Assembly (NCBI GenBank): GCA_943704495.1
Contig: CALSCR010001704.1
Span: 1 to 34,638 of the forward strand
Direction of reading: 5' to 3'
Origin: Pigoraptor chileana
Taxonomy: Eukaryota > Opisthokonta > Filasterea
Length of the DNA stretch: 34,638 nucleotides
Below, piece by piece: positions 1 through 10,459 of the stretch. The position numbers were made by a program, and so were the translations under genes. Position 1 is the first letter of the stretch. Every line of letters starts with the position of its first letter. The notes under the pieces are model-generated. The model did not search any database and was not told the DNA's origin. It was given only the letters and a program-made list of their open reading frames with translations.

Positions 1-47
1 CCCGTACTCCTCCTCCGACTTCAGCCAGCCCATGTCGACAGTCGCAC

Positions 48-857
48 CTTTTCTCGTTGCCGTATGACTTTTGCGCCACCCGCGAGTTAAATATAACGAC
101 CGTTTTGTCTTGTGGCGCATTGAGATACTCCCGCATCGAATCCCTGTTCATAGATGACACATTTACCACAAACGAGAGGGCGAAGAGTGATTGTGAGCAA
201 CGGCGAGCACACGCACGCGCGCGCGCGTGCACACACACGTACACACACACATACACACACTCACTCACGCAACTCATTAGACCGTTGATCAGCAATAAGC
301 GCGCACAGAACTGCAACAAAACAGTTCACTAAGTATTGCATAATCACACAATGAACGCACATCGCGAAGTATGGACAGCAACGAGTATCAAAAATATCCG
401 GATCAGCAAAATGAATGTCCACCGCAACAAGAGCGACGCAAAGTACCAACCTTGTGGGTTCACGCATGTCATCTTCGATAGTCGCAGCTGCAATACTGTC
501 GTCCCCACTGCTGCTGCCGACATACTGGCCTGGCTGTGCTGACACTGGGTATGTTCGCGAAGGATACGGATGCACGGGCAGCCCTGCTACAATAGAGTGT
601 CCAGGATGCTGCTGGAAGCTGTGCGGGAGTGACGGTTGCATTGCAGGCACCAACGGGTGCATATACATGCCCATGCCCTCATAAATGTGAGAAGGATGTT
701 GTGCAAGGGGATGTGCCCTGTGGGGATCCATCATGTGCATCGCCGGCTGGAATATGTCGGCTGTGCTCCCACTGGGACCCATGGGCCACGGCGTGGCTGG
801 TCCCATGGCAGCCGCATCCTCCCCGAGTGCCGCCGCCACTTTCCGCTTGCGTTCCAT
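48..857 (-). CDS. CSL (RBP-J/Su(H)) transcription factor, 5' part only
   Basis: CSL proteins are sequence-specific DNA-binding factors (sites of type GTGGGAA), the nuclear end of Notch signalling in animals and present in fungi and unicellular holozoans without it. I read two exons: 857-451 (ATG at 857, 135 codons plus two bases) and 143-48. Exon 1 is a low-complexity His/Met/Pro/Gln-rich tail with a basic start (MERKRK). Exon 2 carries the start of the Rel-homology N-terminal domain: SMREYLNAPQDKTVVIF followed by VAQKSYGNEK, the CSL signature that directly precedes the FFCPPPC block in relatives. The split Arg codon (AG|G) fits the conserved T-R just before this helix. A donor at 47 (GTGCGA) follows; the rest of the gene lies beyond the left edge. 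The intron 144-450 holds a CA/CG microsatellite and has a weak donor (GTTGGT). Family call is strong; the exact first donor is less sure. Confidence 0.8.
201..270. repeat. CA/CG microsatellite in CSL intron 1
   Basis: Alternating purine-pyrimidine tract mixing CGCG and CACA units, inside the intron between the two visible CSL exons. Open frames across it are only low-complexity His/Thr translations. Confidence 0.8.
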
Positions 858-1395
858 GGATTAAGAAACTCGCGCACACCCAGCCACCTCGCAGTTAATG
901 CCCTAAGCGATGTTCGATTATCGGCAGGGCCGCTAGGACTTTTGATACGGTCACGAGATCAACGCCATTGCGATTCGCATCTCAGGGCAAAGTGACTAAC
1001 GCATACGCAGTTCCATTAAACCGACAATAGCACTTATATGGTGTTTGCGGTGGGAAACAAGTTGTAAGCGACCGAACAGTGCATTCGCCGTCATGTGATA
1101 AACTCCGAGACAGCCGTTCTGTCGACTGTTTGTCCTGGGCCTTTTGTGCGACGAGGGAGGTGTTGCAGGTCACGTGATCGTGGGAACATTCTACACGTTA
1201 CCCCACACGTGACACAGAAAATCCACGTTACCACAGTCGTCACGTGACATTTGGCGTTGCTGGCGGTTTGGAGAGTCAGCAATAGCGAACAGCAGATAAT
1301 GTTCTCGCGGCGCAAACGTGCCAAAATATCATTTGATCCATGTCTCATTCTTGTTGGATTTATCCCTGCACGTGTGAGACGTGGGGTAATTGTGA
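858..1395. promoter_or_regulatory. Divergent promoter between the CSL and aminopeptidase genes
   Basis: This 538-base space separates two start codons pointing away from each other. It contains four CACGTG E-boxes at 1171, 1206, 1241 and 1369, the first and third in the wider form GTCACGTGA. It also has two GTGGGAA words, at 1050 and 1180, which match the known CSL binding site; the second has the fuller form CGTGGGAAC. The CSL factor itself is encoded on the left, so feedback on its own promoter is possible (inference). GTGGGAA also occurs by chance elsewhere in the window, so the E-boxes are the firmer observation. No convincing TATA box was identified. Confidence 0.6.
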
Positions 1396-1695
1396 ATGGC
1401 TTCGTCGCGGATACGCAGCAGCGACGCAGACGACAGTGTGGATGCGGATCACGGCTTCGATCCCCGCCGTGGAGATGAAGGTGATGAGGAGGGGCTTCTC
1501 ATGGGAGAGCTCGGAAGGGAGAGCGTTTCAGTCAAGTCGGACGCTGATGAAGGTCAGAGGACAGAGAGTGCTGTAACTTATTTGCAGTGACAGATATGAT
1601 TTAACCGTTGTATTTGCAGTTGGACCGCCCTACAGCCAGCCGCCGACAACAACAACTATATTTTCTTCATTGATCGTTAAGTTTTGCATTTTCAT

Positions 1696-1744
<49 letters not shown>

Positions 1745-4700
1745 ACACACATGGATTTTTTGTGTTTAATCAATTGCCGATCGCAGAGGGAAGAGACAGG
1801 AATCGCCCGCTGCATCCCAGTGCCGCCAGTGGCATTGGCCGTGCACGTGATAGACGGAGAAGGCGCGCTTTGTTGATGGCGGCTGGCACCGCAACATTGG
1901 TTGCAATCATTATCGCAGTTGGTGTCGCTTTGTCGCGTCATAAAGGTGGTGTGGGTGATGGTATGTGCTGGCTTGGTTTATGCTTATGATGTGTGCGATT
2001 ACGTGTGCATTGCTTATCATTAGTTTGCACTAGCAAACCACTGTGTATCTCATAATGCTCTGCTTTTGCCGAATGCACTGTCGTGTTGCATGTTCATTCT
2101 TTTTGCATTCCATTGACTCCAACATGTATGTTTGCACATGTCGTATGCAGCTGGGGATACCGTTGCTTCGTTTCCCTGGTCAACCATCCGCCTCCCCAAA
2201 AACATCGTTCCAAAGGTATGGATCTGGCTGCAGATTAGCAAGATAATATGTTGTTTGCGTAATAATGAAAACTACATTTGAGTAAGAGGACTGATGTTGT
2301 CTGACTAAATCCCCACATGCGGTGCCTGCTAATTTAAGCTGCGAACAACTGCGCGGTAACATTTACGTCTCCGCGTGCAGCAATATGACCTCGTACTCTT
2401 TCCCGATCTGGACGACCTTGTCTTCTCGGGGAATGTCAACATCACAGTCGAGGTACGCTGTGAATGTCCCATAGCGCACGTACTATTTGCATTGTCTGTG
2501 TGCCTCATATTGAATACTCGGTGGCCTTCATAGGGCCTTCAATGGAGTCATCCTCACAGGCGTTGATCAGCGTGAGACACATGTGGGCACATCTCCACAC
2601 TAAGATTGTATGCACCACTGTGGTGTGTTGCAACACCGACATACACGCCTCATCCACGTGACCGCCTGACTGCACACACGCGCAGGTCCGCATACCCACC
2701 CGCCACGTCGTCATGCACTCCCTTGGACTGAATGTGACGTCAGTGGTCGTGTCAGGTGGAGCGTCTTCGTCCCTTGCCATTGAGCGGTAGGCAATCACCC
2801 ACTCATCACCATGCCTTACTCTATGGCGGTTAAATGTGCAACCGAATCCTCAATCCTCGCATCCTTCAGCGATTTCTGTTGTCTGAAAAAAATCTTTGTC
2901 TTTGTGTGTATGGGCCTGGATGGGGTTGTTGATGGTTCTCTACTGTGACTGTTTTTGAGCCGAAGAGCAGTCAGTGTAATGCGCGAGCCGTCTGTGACGT
3001 GTTTTGGGCATTCCCACGTCACCGGAGGCATGTATAGCGCACGGTCGGCGGCGCTCACTGCTCACGTGAGTGGTCTCATCAATCGCTAATGACCTCGGGT
3101 TGACGCCACACGCACTCTCCATTCCGCAGGACATTCTCCGAATTGAGCAACCAATTTCTCGTGATATCCATGCGGGACGCCCTTTCCACCGGAACGTTCG
3201 TTGTTCGCATTGCCTTCGCTGCGCCGCTCACCGAAGAGCTTGCTGGTTTATATCTCAGCACATACACAGACCACGCCACAAACACGACGCGGCGGATTGC
3301 AGCCACACAGTTTGAGCCGACGGATGCACGCAGAGCGTTTCCCTGCTTTGACGAGCCCGGCTTCAAGGCAGTGTTTCGAGTGGCGGCAGTGATCAGGGAG
3401 GGATTCCACGCCATATCGAACATGCCGGACGTGCAGAAGGTAGCTCTTCCCGGGAAGCCCGAGTGCATTGGGTGTGCCCACGTGCCCACTGCTGCAGAGG
3501 GCACACGCGACCTTCAGGATGCACGTGCCTCTGGTGAGGGAGTGTTCTACGAGGTGCGGTTTTCCGATTCCGTTCCGATGAGCACGTATCTTGTGGCACT
3601 GGTTGTCTGCGACTTTGACCATGTGGTCCCAGCGGAAAATTCGACGCCGACGCCCGTGCGCGTGTGGGGCCCACGTGGGCGTGCACATCAGCTTGTACTC
3701 GCAGCAAACATCACGGGTCGCATCATTGCAAGCTACGAACGCACATTCGGCGTCAAGTACGCCCTGCCAAAGCTTGATCTGGTGCGCTTTTTGAGTGCGG
3801 CATATGATTTTACTTGTGCTGCTGTGGAAACGCACCAATGCCTAACGGAACATATGTATACCCCCTTCTACCACACACAACATACACACACAAACACATG
3901 TTTGACTGACTCACACTCACATAACTCACTCACAAACTCATAACCGTTTAATCAGGTTGCCATTCCGGATTTTGCGGCGGGTGCAATGGAAAACTGGTGG
4001 GACTCTCTTTCACTCATGACTGGGCAAATGCCTCTGCTTTGCGAGACTGTTAATTGTACCACTCACATGCGTCATATCAATACACCCCCACCACCCCTAC
4101 CTCAACACCATTACCCACACTCCACCACGCCTACACGACCCGCGCATACTCACATTTACATGAACGCAGGGGACTGATTACGTACCGCGAGTCTGCGCTC
4201 ATGTACAGTCCTGAGGAGTCGTCCAGTGCCGACGAACAGGTGACAGCACAACATTGTGTGCCGTTTGAGCACGAAACGCCATTGCTTGTCTTCAATTGGC
4301 GTGTGTGGGCAATCCTGCCGGCATTGTAGGGTTATATAGGTGTGCCGTTTCATATCCATACAAACTATGGCCACAGGCACACGGAGCGAGCATCGCAACA
4401 TGCAGATTGGAGAAGAAGACACAGCACACCACACAATAGCATACGACACAGAACACACCACATACCACACAACATATAACACACAGCATGGAAGGCCACA
4501 CAAAGTGTTGGATGGGTATCACATGATATTAACTGGCAATTTTGTTTTGCGCATCTTTCTCCGCAGTGGGTGTGTCTTGTCGTCGCACACGAGCTCAGCC
4601 ATCAGTGGTTCGGGAACTTGGTCACTATGGAATTTTGGGATGATTTGTGGCTCAACGAGGGCTTTGCAGCACGGATGGAGTATCTTGGCGTGGATGCGGT

Positions 4701-6996
4701 GTTCCCGGTGCGTGCATGTGTGCGCGTCGCTGTAGCAACAGCTGCAAATAAGAGTGTCTCGTGATGTGTGCTCTACTGCTTTCTTTAAGTGCGCAACATC
4801 CACAGTTGGTTTGTTTCGTCCGCTCCTTTTAATATCCACACCCCACTGCATACAATTGCCTTGTAGGAGTGGCGAATGGACGACATGTTTCTCCCGCTCA
4901 CACTACAGCGAGCATTGAAAACGGACGCCACCAACGCATCGCACCCAATCCACGTTAAAGTGGAAAATCCCTCGGAAATCAACGAAATATTCGATGGTAA
5001 GATCAAACTGCGCACGGTTTCCCACTGCTGACTCGCGCACTGTGTATCCTCTGCTAATCACCTAGCAATGCCAATGGTTATTGTTGTCGAATGCCCTGCC
5101 TGTCCGCCATGATCCAGTTTGTCTCCAATTTTCTTTCTTGTTTTGCAAATGCGGAGTTCCATTGAGACAACCACTGACTTCAAATCCATCAACATATCAA
5201 TCCCGAAACGCTTCTGCCCGCTCAGATATCTCGTACGAAAAAGGGGCGTCCGTTCTGCGAATGCTTGCATCGACTCTGGGAAGCGACACGTTTTACGGTG
5301 GCATTCGGTCGTATGTGCGCGACCACTCGTACGGCAACGCCGAAACTGACAATCTGTGGGATGCACTGACAGCGGCGACCAACGGCACGGTCGATGTGCG
5401 TGCATTCATGGACACGTGGGTGCGGCAGAAGGGGTACCCGCTGGTCACTGTCTCTCGCCACAACACGACTTTCGTGCGCATCGCCCAATCGCCCTTCAGT
5501 ATCGGCGGCATGGCAAGCAGTGGGCTCCCCCAAACGCGATGGGCGGTGCCGCTCACGTACGCCACAGATGCAGGGACTGTGGACGCTGTTACCATTCTCC
5601 ACGGACAAGACATTCTCGTCCCGATACCAATGGACTGCAGGTGGTTCAAGCTGAATGTGGGACACACCGGATTCTATCGAGTTAATTACGACCCGATGGA
5701 GCGAGGGTGCGGTGGATGGAGTGCACTGGCAGTGGCTTTCGCGGCATCGACATCAGCAGTGCCATCGCCCTCGCTCGCGTTGGCATCGAGTGACAGCAAT
5801 GGTCCGCACAACGCCTTTCTGACAACGGACAGGGCTGGGCTGCTAGACGATGCATTTGAGCTCGCGAGGGCGGGTGTCGTGCCGCAGCGCATTGCCCTCG
5901 AGCTCACGCGCTATCTCGGCGATGAGACAGAGTATGTCCCGTGGCGCACTGCTCTGACGGAGCTGTCGCGAGTGGGTGCGCTCATGCAGTGGGGTGATAC
6001 ATACGCCGAGTTTGTGAGGCATGTGAGGGGAATTGTCGGCGCTGCAATGGACCGCGTTGGGTGGGATACGCCTGCATCGCACACTCAGCGTCTGCTTCAG
6101 TCTGCGCTTGCGGCGGCCGCTGTCTCCCATGGTTATAGGCCCGCCATGCTGCGTGCGACCGCGCTGTTTCGAGATCTACTTGACGGCAACGGGGCGTATA
6201 TTTCGCCTGACTTGAGAGACGCCGTGTATGTCGCCGGTGTTGCTACGGGCGGGTTGGACGAATGGGAGTTTGTGTGAGTATTTCGCTCTATGAGATAGCC
6301 TTAGAGTTGAATTAGGACGGCGGTGGGGTAGGGTGTTTGGTAGTGTGCATGCTGGCTCCGGTTGCCATGGACTGCTATTTATCTGTTTGGGTATGCGTAT
6401 TAATGCTGTGGTCATTCAGTGAAACTTCTCTGACTTGATAATGGGGCGCTCGCTCTACCCATTTGCTTCTGGCCTATGCTGCACACTGCATACACATTGA
6501 TTCACCCGGCGCGCTCTGTCACACACACACACACACACACAGGTGGTCACTGTATGCGGCGACGGACGTTCCCAGTGAGCGAATGCGGTGTCTCCGCGCG
6601 CTTGCCTCCACTCGCCTCCCGTGGCTTCTCAACCGCCTTCTCTCGGACTGTCTGGATCCGTCACGCATACGCACACAAGATGCCTTCATTGTAGTTGGCC
6701 TCGTCGCAGCTTCCGGCATTGGGCAGCAGCTGGCGTGGGACTTTGTTCGCTCGCGGTGGGACTTTCTTATTGAAAACTATGGCGAGGGAATGGCGATCCC
6801 TCGCATAATTTCATATGTCTGCGATGGCTTTGCGACTCCCATGCGCCTCGCTGAGTTCGAAACGTTCTTTGGGCCACGTGACCTGCGCGCTGGACGCCGT
6901 GCGGTGGCGTCGTCGCGGGAGAAGATTGGCGAGAACATTGAATGGCTGCGCTTGTATCAGAAGGATGTGCTGTCGTGGCTGGCAGAGGGGCGATAG
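1396..6996 (+). CDS. Type II membrane M1-family zinc aminopeptidase, 12 exons
   Basis: Removes N-terminal residues from peptides with a zinc-activated water; family includes aminopeptidase N, ERAP and TRH-degrading enzyme. Exons: 1396-1552, 1787-1960, 2151-2215, 2381-2452, 2686-2786, 3130-3781, 3956-3996, 4170-4239, 4567-4707, 4867-4996, 5226-6273, 6543-6996; all phases agree, giving 1034 residues, normal for an anchored member. Residues 1-78 are a cytosolic tail (acidic, then Arg-rich); 79-100 are a membrane anchor, so the enzyme faces the lumen or outside. [13 protein letters not shown] opens the N-terminal beta domain. GAMEN is at 416-420 (split by intron 7), zinc ligands His452, His456 (HELSH) and Glu475 (NEGFA), catalytic Glu453, and the transition-state Tyr538 in [11 protein letters not shown]. 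Exon 12 closes the helical C-terminal domain. Nothing essential is missing. Substrate preference cannot be read. CA-rich introns are frequent; intron 11 ends in pure CA. Confidence 0.93.
1697..1741 (+). repeat. (CA)n microsatellite in aminopeptidase intron 1
   Basis: Pure CA dinucleotide run of about 45 bases, lying 45 bases before the acceptor at 1786. Confidence 0.95.
6520..6541 (+). repeat. (CA)n run forming the 3' splice site of aminopeptidase intron 11
   Basis: Eleven CA units run straight into the AG acceptor at 6541-6542. No uridine-rich tract stands between the repeat and the exon. Confidence 0.85.
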
Positions 6997-7556
6997 CGGT
7001 GCATGCGGTGATCAGGGGGTGGGGCGTGCGAGAAAATCTGATCGAACACGGCCTCAGAACAACGTGCGCGCTCAATGCAGCGCTCGCGTGTGCTTTGTTT
7101 CAGATTCTTTGTCAACATTGCTCGTTTTGTTGTGTATGTGTGGCATTCCATACCGACGTTTCTTCTCTTGAATTGGCGCACGTTGCACCGCTGCTCTCTG
7201 ACGAAGTCAATTGATTACAATTATATTGGTGCGTGACGGGTGTCGTTGTTGTGCGTGTGAAGTGAACTGGATGGCTGGCGGACACACCCGCAAGTTAACT
7301 GCTGCCACATGCACGACGACGTCCACTACGTTTGCGTGTAGCGCAGCCACAAACAGCAGATATGTATAATGTCTTATATTACGGCAGACAGGGGCCCTAA
7401 ATACCCCTCCGGAAGTGGAAGCGAAGCAAAGAAAAATAAAACAGAACGCGCACACACACACCACAGATGCACGCACAACACACGCACACACACCACAGAC
7501 GCATACTTTGTACTATGGAGCCATCAGCGCCAATGCATGCAGAGAGTAATGGCGCA
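6997..7556. other. Convergent 3' intergenic region
   Basis: Lies between the stop codons of the aminopeptidase (plus) and the 276-residue gene (minus). It holds an AATAAA at 7435 and a mixed CA-rich stretch around 7449-7499. No coding segment could be supported. Confidence 0.5.
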
Positions 7557-8387
7557 TCATTCAAGCGCAATGGATACATTTGGCCGCTTGGGCTTGCGGT
7601 CGGCGCTCACTATCGCAACATCATCGAACGTCAGATCAATGCGCACAGTGGTGTCGTCATCCTCGCCGTCGTCGGGGCGCGGCCGTCGCTCACGTGACTG
7701 GCGGGGCGCGGGAACTGGGGCGGGACCCCACTGCCGCCCGGGAAAGTGGATGCGGTGGCCTGCGTTGTTGATCGGGTCCAGCACGCCGTCCGCCCGCAGC
7801 GCCTCCGCCGTACTGTAGCGCACCGTTACGTCCGCAAGGGCGGGACCAAAGCGGACCGCACGGACCGCTTGCGTCCCAAATGGAACGGGCTCCCCGGGCA
7901 CCGTCGACACCAGGCGCCCGGCCCCCTTCTTGGTGCCTGGTACGGTTGCCGTGACAACATTGGGCGGCCGCAACGACGGCGGCGCCATCCCCGACGGTTC
8001 CCTCTTGACTGCGTTATACGGGGGATCGCACATGGCTGCGCGGAAAAGTTGAACTCGAATATTTCCTACAGAGGCGATGGCAGCCTCTGTCGGCGCATCA
8101 TCCGGTTCGGCGTACGATGGGAAGCCAAATGTGAATGGATATAGAAACGCATCCGCAAAATATCCCTTGCACTCGATCCGCACGGTCATCAGATGGTTCA
8201 CTTCCTGGCAGCCGTCGACGTTTATACTCGCAAAATAGTCTGTGCATCCGTGACTGGTTGGGTGTGTGTTGCAGGTCGCGTGGACCTCAAACTTCTTGCC
8301 CGGATGGGCAATGAACAGCCCGTTGACAACGCTCAGCGGGGTCTTTGTTTCTGCATCGCAAAGCTTAACGTCCAGCGCAAGCGCCAT
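7557..8387 (-). CDS. Unrecognised 276-residue protein, single exon
   Basis: An uninterrupted frame from ATG at 8387 to TGA at 7557. I do not recognise the family. Residues 1-115 look like a compact beta-rich domain: VVNGLFIAHPGKKFEVHA, then SINVDGCQEVNH, then YPFTFGFPS, and SVGNIRVQLFRA. This VDG...PF.F...G.I.V order resembles, from memory, uncharacterised fungal and protist beta-sandwich DUF proteins, but that is only a hint. The middle (about 115-150) is Pro/Thr-rich and probably a linker. The C-terminal part has a Pro/Arg/Asp-rich stretch (RRPRPDDGEDDDTT) and ends in a basic KPKRPN patch. There is no signal peptide or membrane segment, so a cytosolic or nuclear protein is likely. It converges on the aminopeptidase gene. 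No CACGTG box was seen just upstream, unlike its neighbours. Confidence 0.65.
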   Translation of the reverse strand: MALALDVKLCDAETKTPLSVVNGLFIAHPGKKFEVHATCNTHPTSHGCTDYFASINVDGCQEVNHLMTVRIECKGYFADAFLYPFTFGFPSYAEPDDAPTEAAIASVGNIRVQLFRAAMCDPPYNAVKREPSGMAPPSLRPPNVVTATVPGTKKGAGRLVSTVPGEPVPFGTQAVRAVRFGPALADVTVRYSTAEALRADGVLDPINNAGHRIHFPGRQWGPAPVPAPRQSRERRPRPDDGEDDDTTVRIDLTFDDVAIVSADRKPKRPNVSIALE

Positions 8388-8969
8388 TTGCTTCGATCTT
8401 TATCTTGGCAGGGATAATGTAGCGCATGCGGTTATTGCAAGTTCGACAGCGTTCTGAGGCTGACTGGGAAAGCCGGGGGATGGAAGAAGTAATACACAGT
8501 CTGCCGATCGAAGTGGATTGCAACTAAAACAGAACAGGGCTTGTTGCAGCCTGCATTGTTACTCAAATGTAGACACCTGTCGGCTGTCAGTGAACGGCTA
8601 AGTGGCACCTGTCCGCGCCGCCTTAAGAGATCAACGATACGTTTCTGAAACTAGGGTTGTCTCGGGAGCACCGCTTATTGTGTGTTCGGGAGCACATGTG
8701 GTCATGCGGCGGTTTGGTGGTCACAGATTACCGGCCCGATGGACCCGATCAAAGGGACGGCAACGGATCACGCGACTGACGTTACTGCTCGTAAACAACT
8801 CCGTAAAATCCACAGACTGCATTTTCCGGCGAATTTTCGCCGTACGTAAAATTTAGGCCTATCAAATTTGGCTTTTTCTACTACTGGTACATTTATTGTG
8901 ACTATTTATTTCCATCACGGTTCGCACTTTAGTCTCACCTTTGAAGCTATGTATACACGGCTCGATACT

Positions 8970-8986
8970 AGGAAATGCGCGCCAAA
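8970..8986 (+). promoter_or_regulatory. E2F-like site inside a 17-base word shared with the RPB2 upstream region
   Basis: AGGAAATGCGCGCCAAA occurs here and, identically, at 24336-24352. Its right half, GCGCGCCAAA, is the reverse of the classic E2F/DP consensus TTTGGCGCGC. No gene start is near this copy, so function is uncertain. Confidence 0.35.
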
Positions 8987-9889
8987 TTTTATTTACTTAC
9001 CAGTCTACTACTTCAGTAGTGTTGAAGTGGAGCATTTCCACTGTGAGTCGGCAGCCAGCGCAGCCGCCGCCGGCCGGCGCCTCCCGGGGCTGCAACTGAT
9101 GCATCAGTGCTTTTGCTTTTGGTTTGGTTCCGTATTGGCAATTCTAATACTGAAGCCAGCTATCGCTTTTAATGTATCCCCGACAATCATGTGAATACTG
9201 CGAGTGATTCTGTCGTCATTTTCAGTGGTCGCCGTCCGCCGACGGGCCCCGGCGGCCGCGGTCTGAGTGTGACTGTCGAAACCGGCCCGGGCGGCGCCGA
9301 AGGCAGCGACGGGGGCACGGTGCGTGAGCGCTGCCCGTGTGTATGGCGCCACTGGCCGATGAAGGAGGCCGGGGCTGTGGGAAGATAACCGCGCAAGACC
9401 TTTCAGGTTGGGCCTTTCGGGGGGGGGGGCGGGCAGTGTATACGGCCGGGCTGTGTCTCAGGTGTGTGTGTCTCTTTGTGGTTATTTTTGTGCTTTAGGG
9501 CCGTGAGCAACATTTTCCGTCGTTATAGCCCAATGTATACTCAGACGTGTGGCTGCGTACTTGTGTGTGCGTGCGCATGTGCTGTTCCGCATGATTCAGT
9601 CGATGAGCAGGCCCGGCGGCGCGTAATGGTGTCAGTGCGGTGAGGCCGGCCATGGGCGTGAGGGATTTGCGGTGGTCGTTAAAAACGGGCAATGTAGGCA
9701 AGAGATTGAGCTCCTCTGTGGGTTTGCAGGCAATCCAGCGTTTGTGCATAGTATGTGCGGATGGGTGCAAATGAAAGGTACAGAAGGCTCTCGTCCTTCA
9801 CTGCAGCTGGCTGAATACTGAGATGCGGGCCGGACTGGCAGCCACGCCTGTGATGGTAAGTGCATGTACATGTGTGCGTGTGCGTTTGT

Positions 9890-9995
9890 GCCTGTGTGAG
9901 TGAGTGTATGTGTGTGTGTGAGTGTGTGAGTGTAAATGAGTGTATGTGAGTGTATGTGAGTGTATGTGAGTGTGTGTGTATGTGTGTGTTTGTTT
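9890..9995 (+). repeat. TG/GTGAG imperfect microsatellite
   Basis: Mixture of TG units with a decamer TGAGTGTATG repeated in tandem three times near 9938-9967. Non-coding. Confidence 0.8.
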
Positions 9996-10459
9996 GTGTC
10001 GGGTTGTGCGTGTTCGTAGAGATAGTGGGAAAGATGTAGGAGTCTAGACAGTGTCACGATTGCTGCGGCCGCGCCACATCACAGCGTGACAATACCATGC
10101 CGTCCAACACTACAACACTCTGCACCAATAGAAGACATTGACAAACCAGCCAGACTTCCAGTGTTAGTCACGTTCGAGAAGATTCGGATCGCAGAAACAA
10201 ACTTCATAGCACTGACAATTTATAAACATAGAGACATCAAATTAGACTCGTTAAAAGGCAAGAAAAACTGTGATTGCCTGTTCCAAGAGCAGCCGTTGAG
10301 GCCGGTGTTGATACAATTCGACCTCCTTACCAGTGCGAATCAAAGCACATTTTATGAGCACGGACAGGTCGCTGAGAAGGCTTGCTGCTTGTCCAAGAAT
10401 AGCGCGGTGCAAACTGTTGGGCCAGTAGGCACTAGAGTCGCGACTTTGCGCACTCTAGA

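Larger units (their letters stand above)
8388..10459. other. Gene-poor stretch with a GC-rich island and a G-run
   Basis: No gene could be supported in about 2 kb. The left part to 9040 is moderately AT-rich. A GC-rich island lies at about 9055-9380, with CCGGCCGGCGCC-type runs, followed by a run of about 10 G at 9420. A TG-rich microsatellite follows at about 9890-9995. Open frames here (for example 10086-10556, which lacks an ATG start) have no family features. Confidence 0.5.

Noticed and set aside
263-305. Extra mini-exon in the CSL gene on the minus strand
   Set aside because: A TTGTTGCAG acceptor and a GTGAGT donor are present, but the direct join of 451 to 143 already restores the conserved T-R...SMREYL sequence in phase.
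1670-1989. His/Thr-rich and Val/Cys-rich proteins across CA repeats
   Set aside because: These are translations of the CA microsatellite; only the part after 1786 is coding, as aminopeptidase exon 2.
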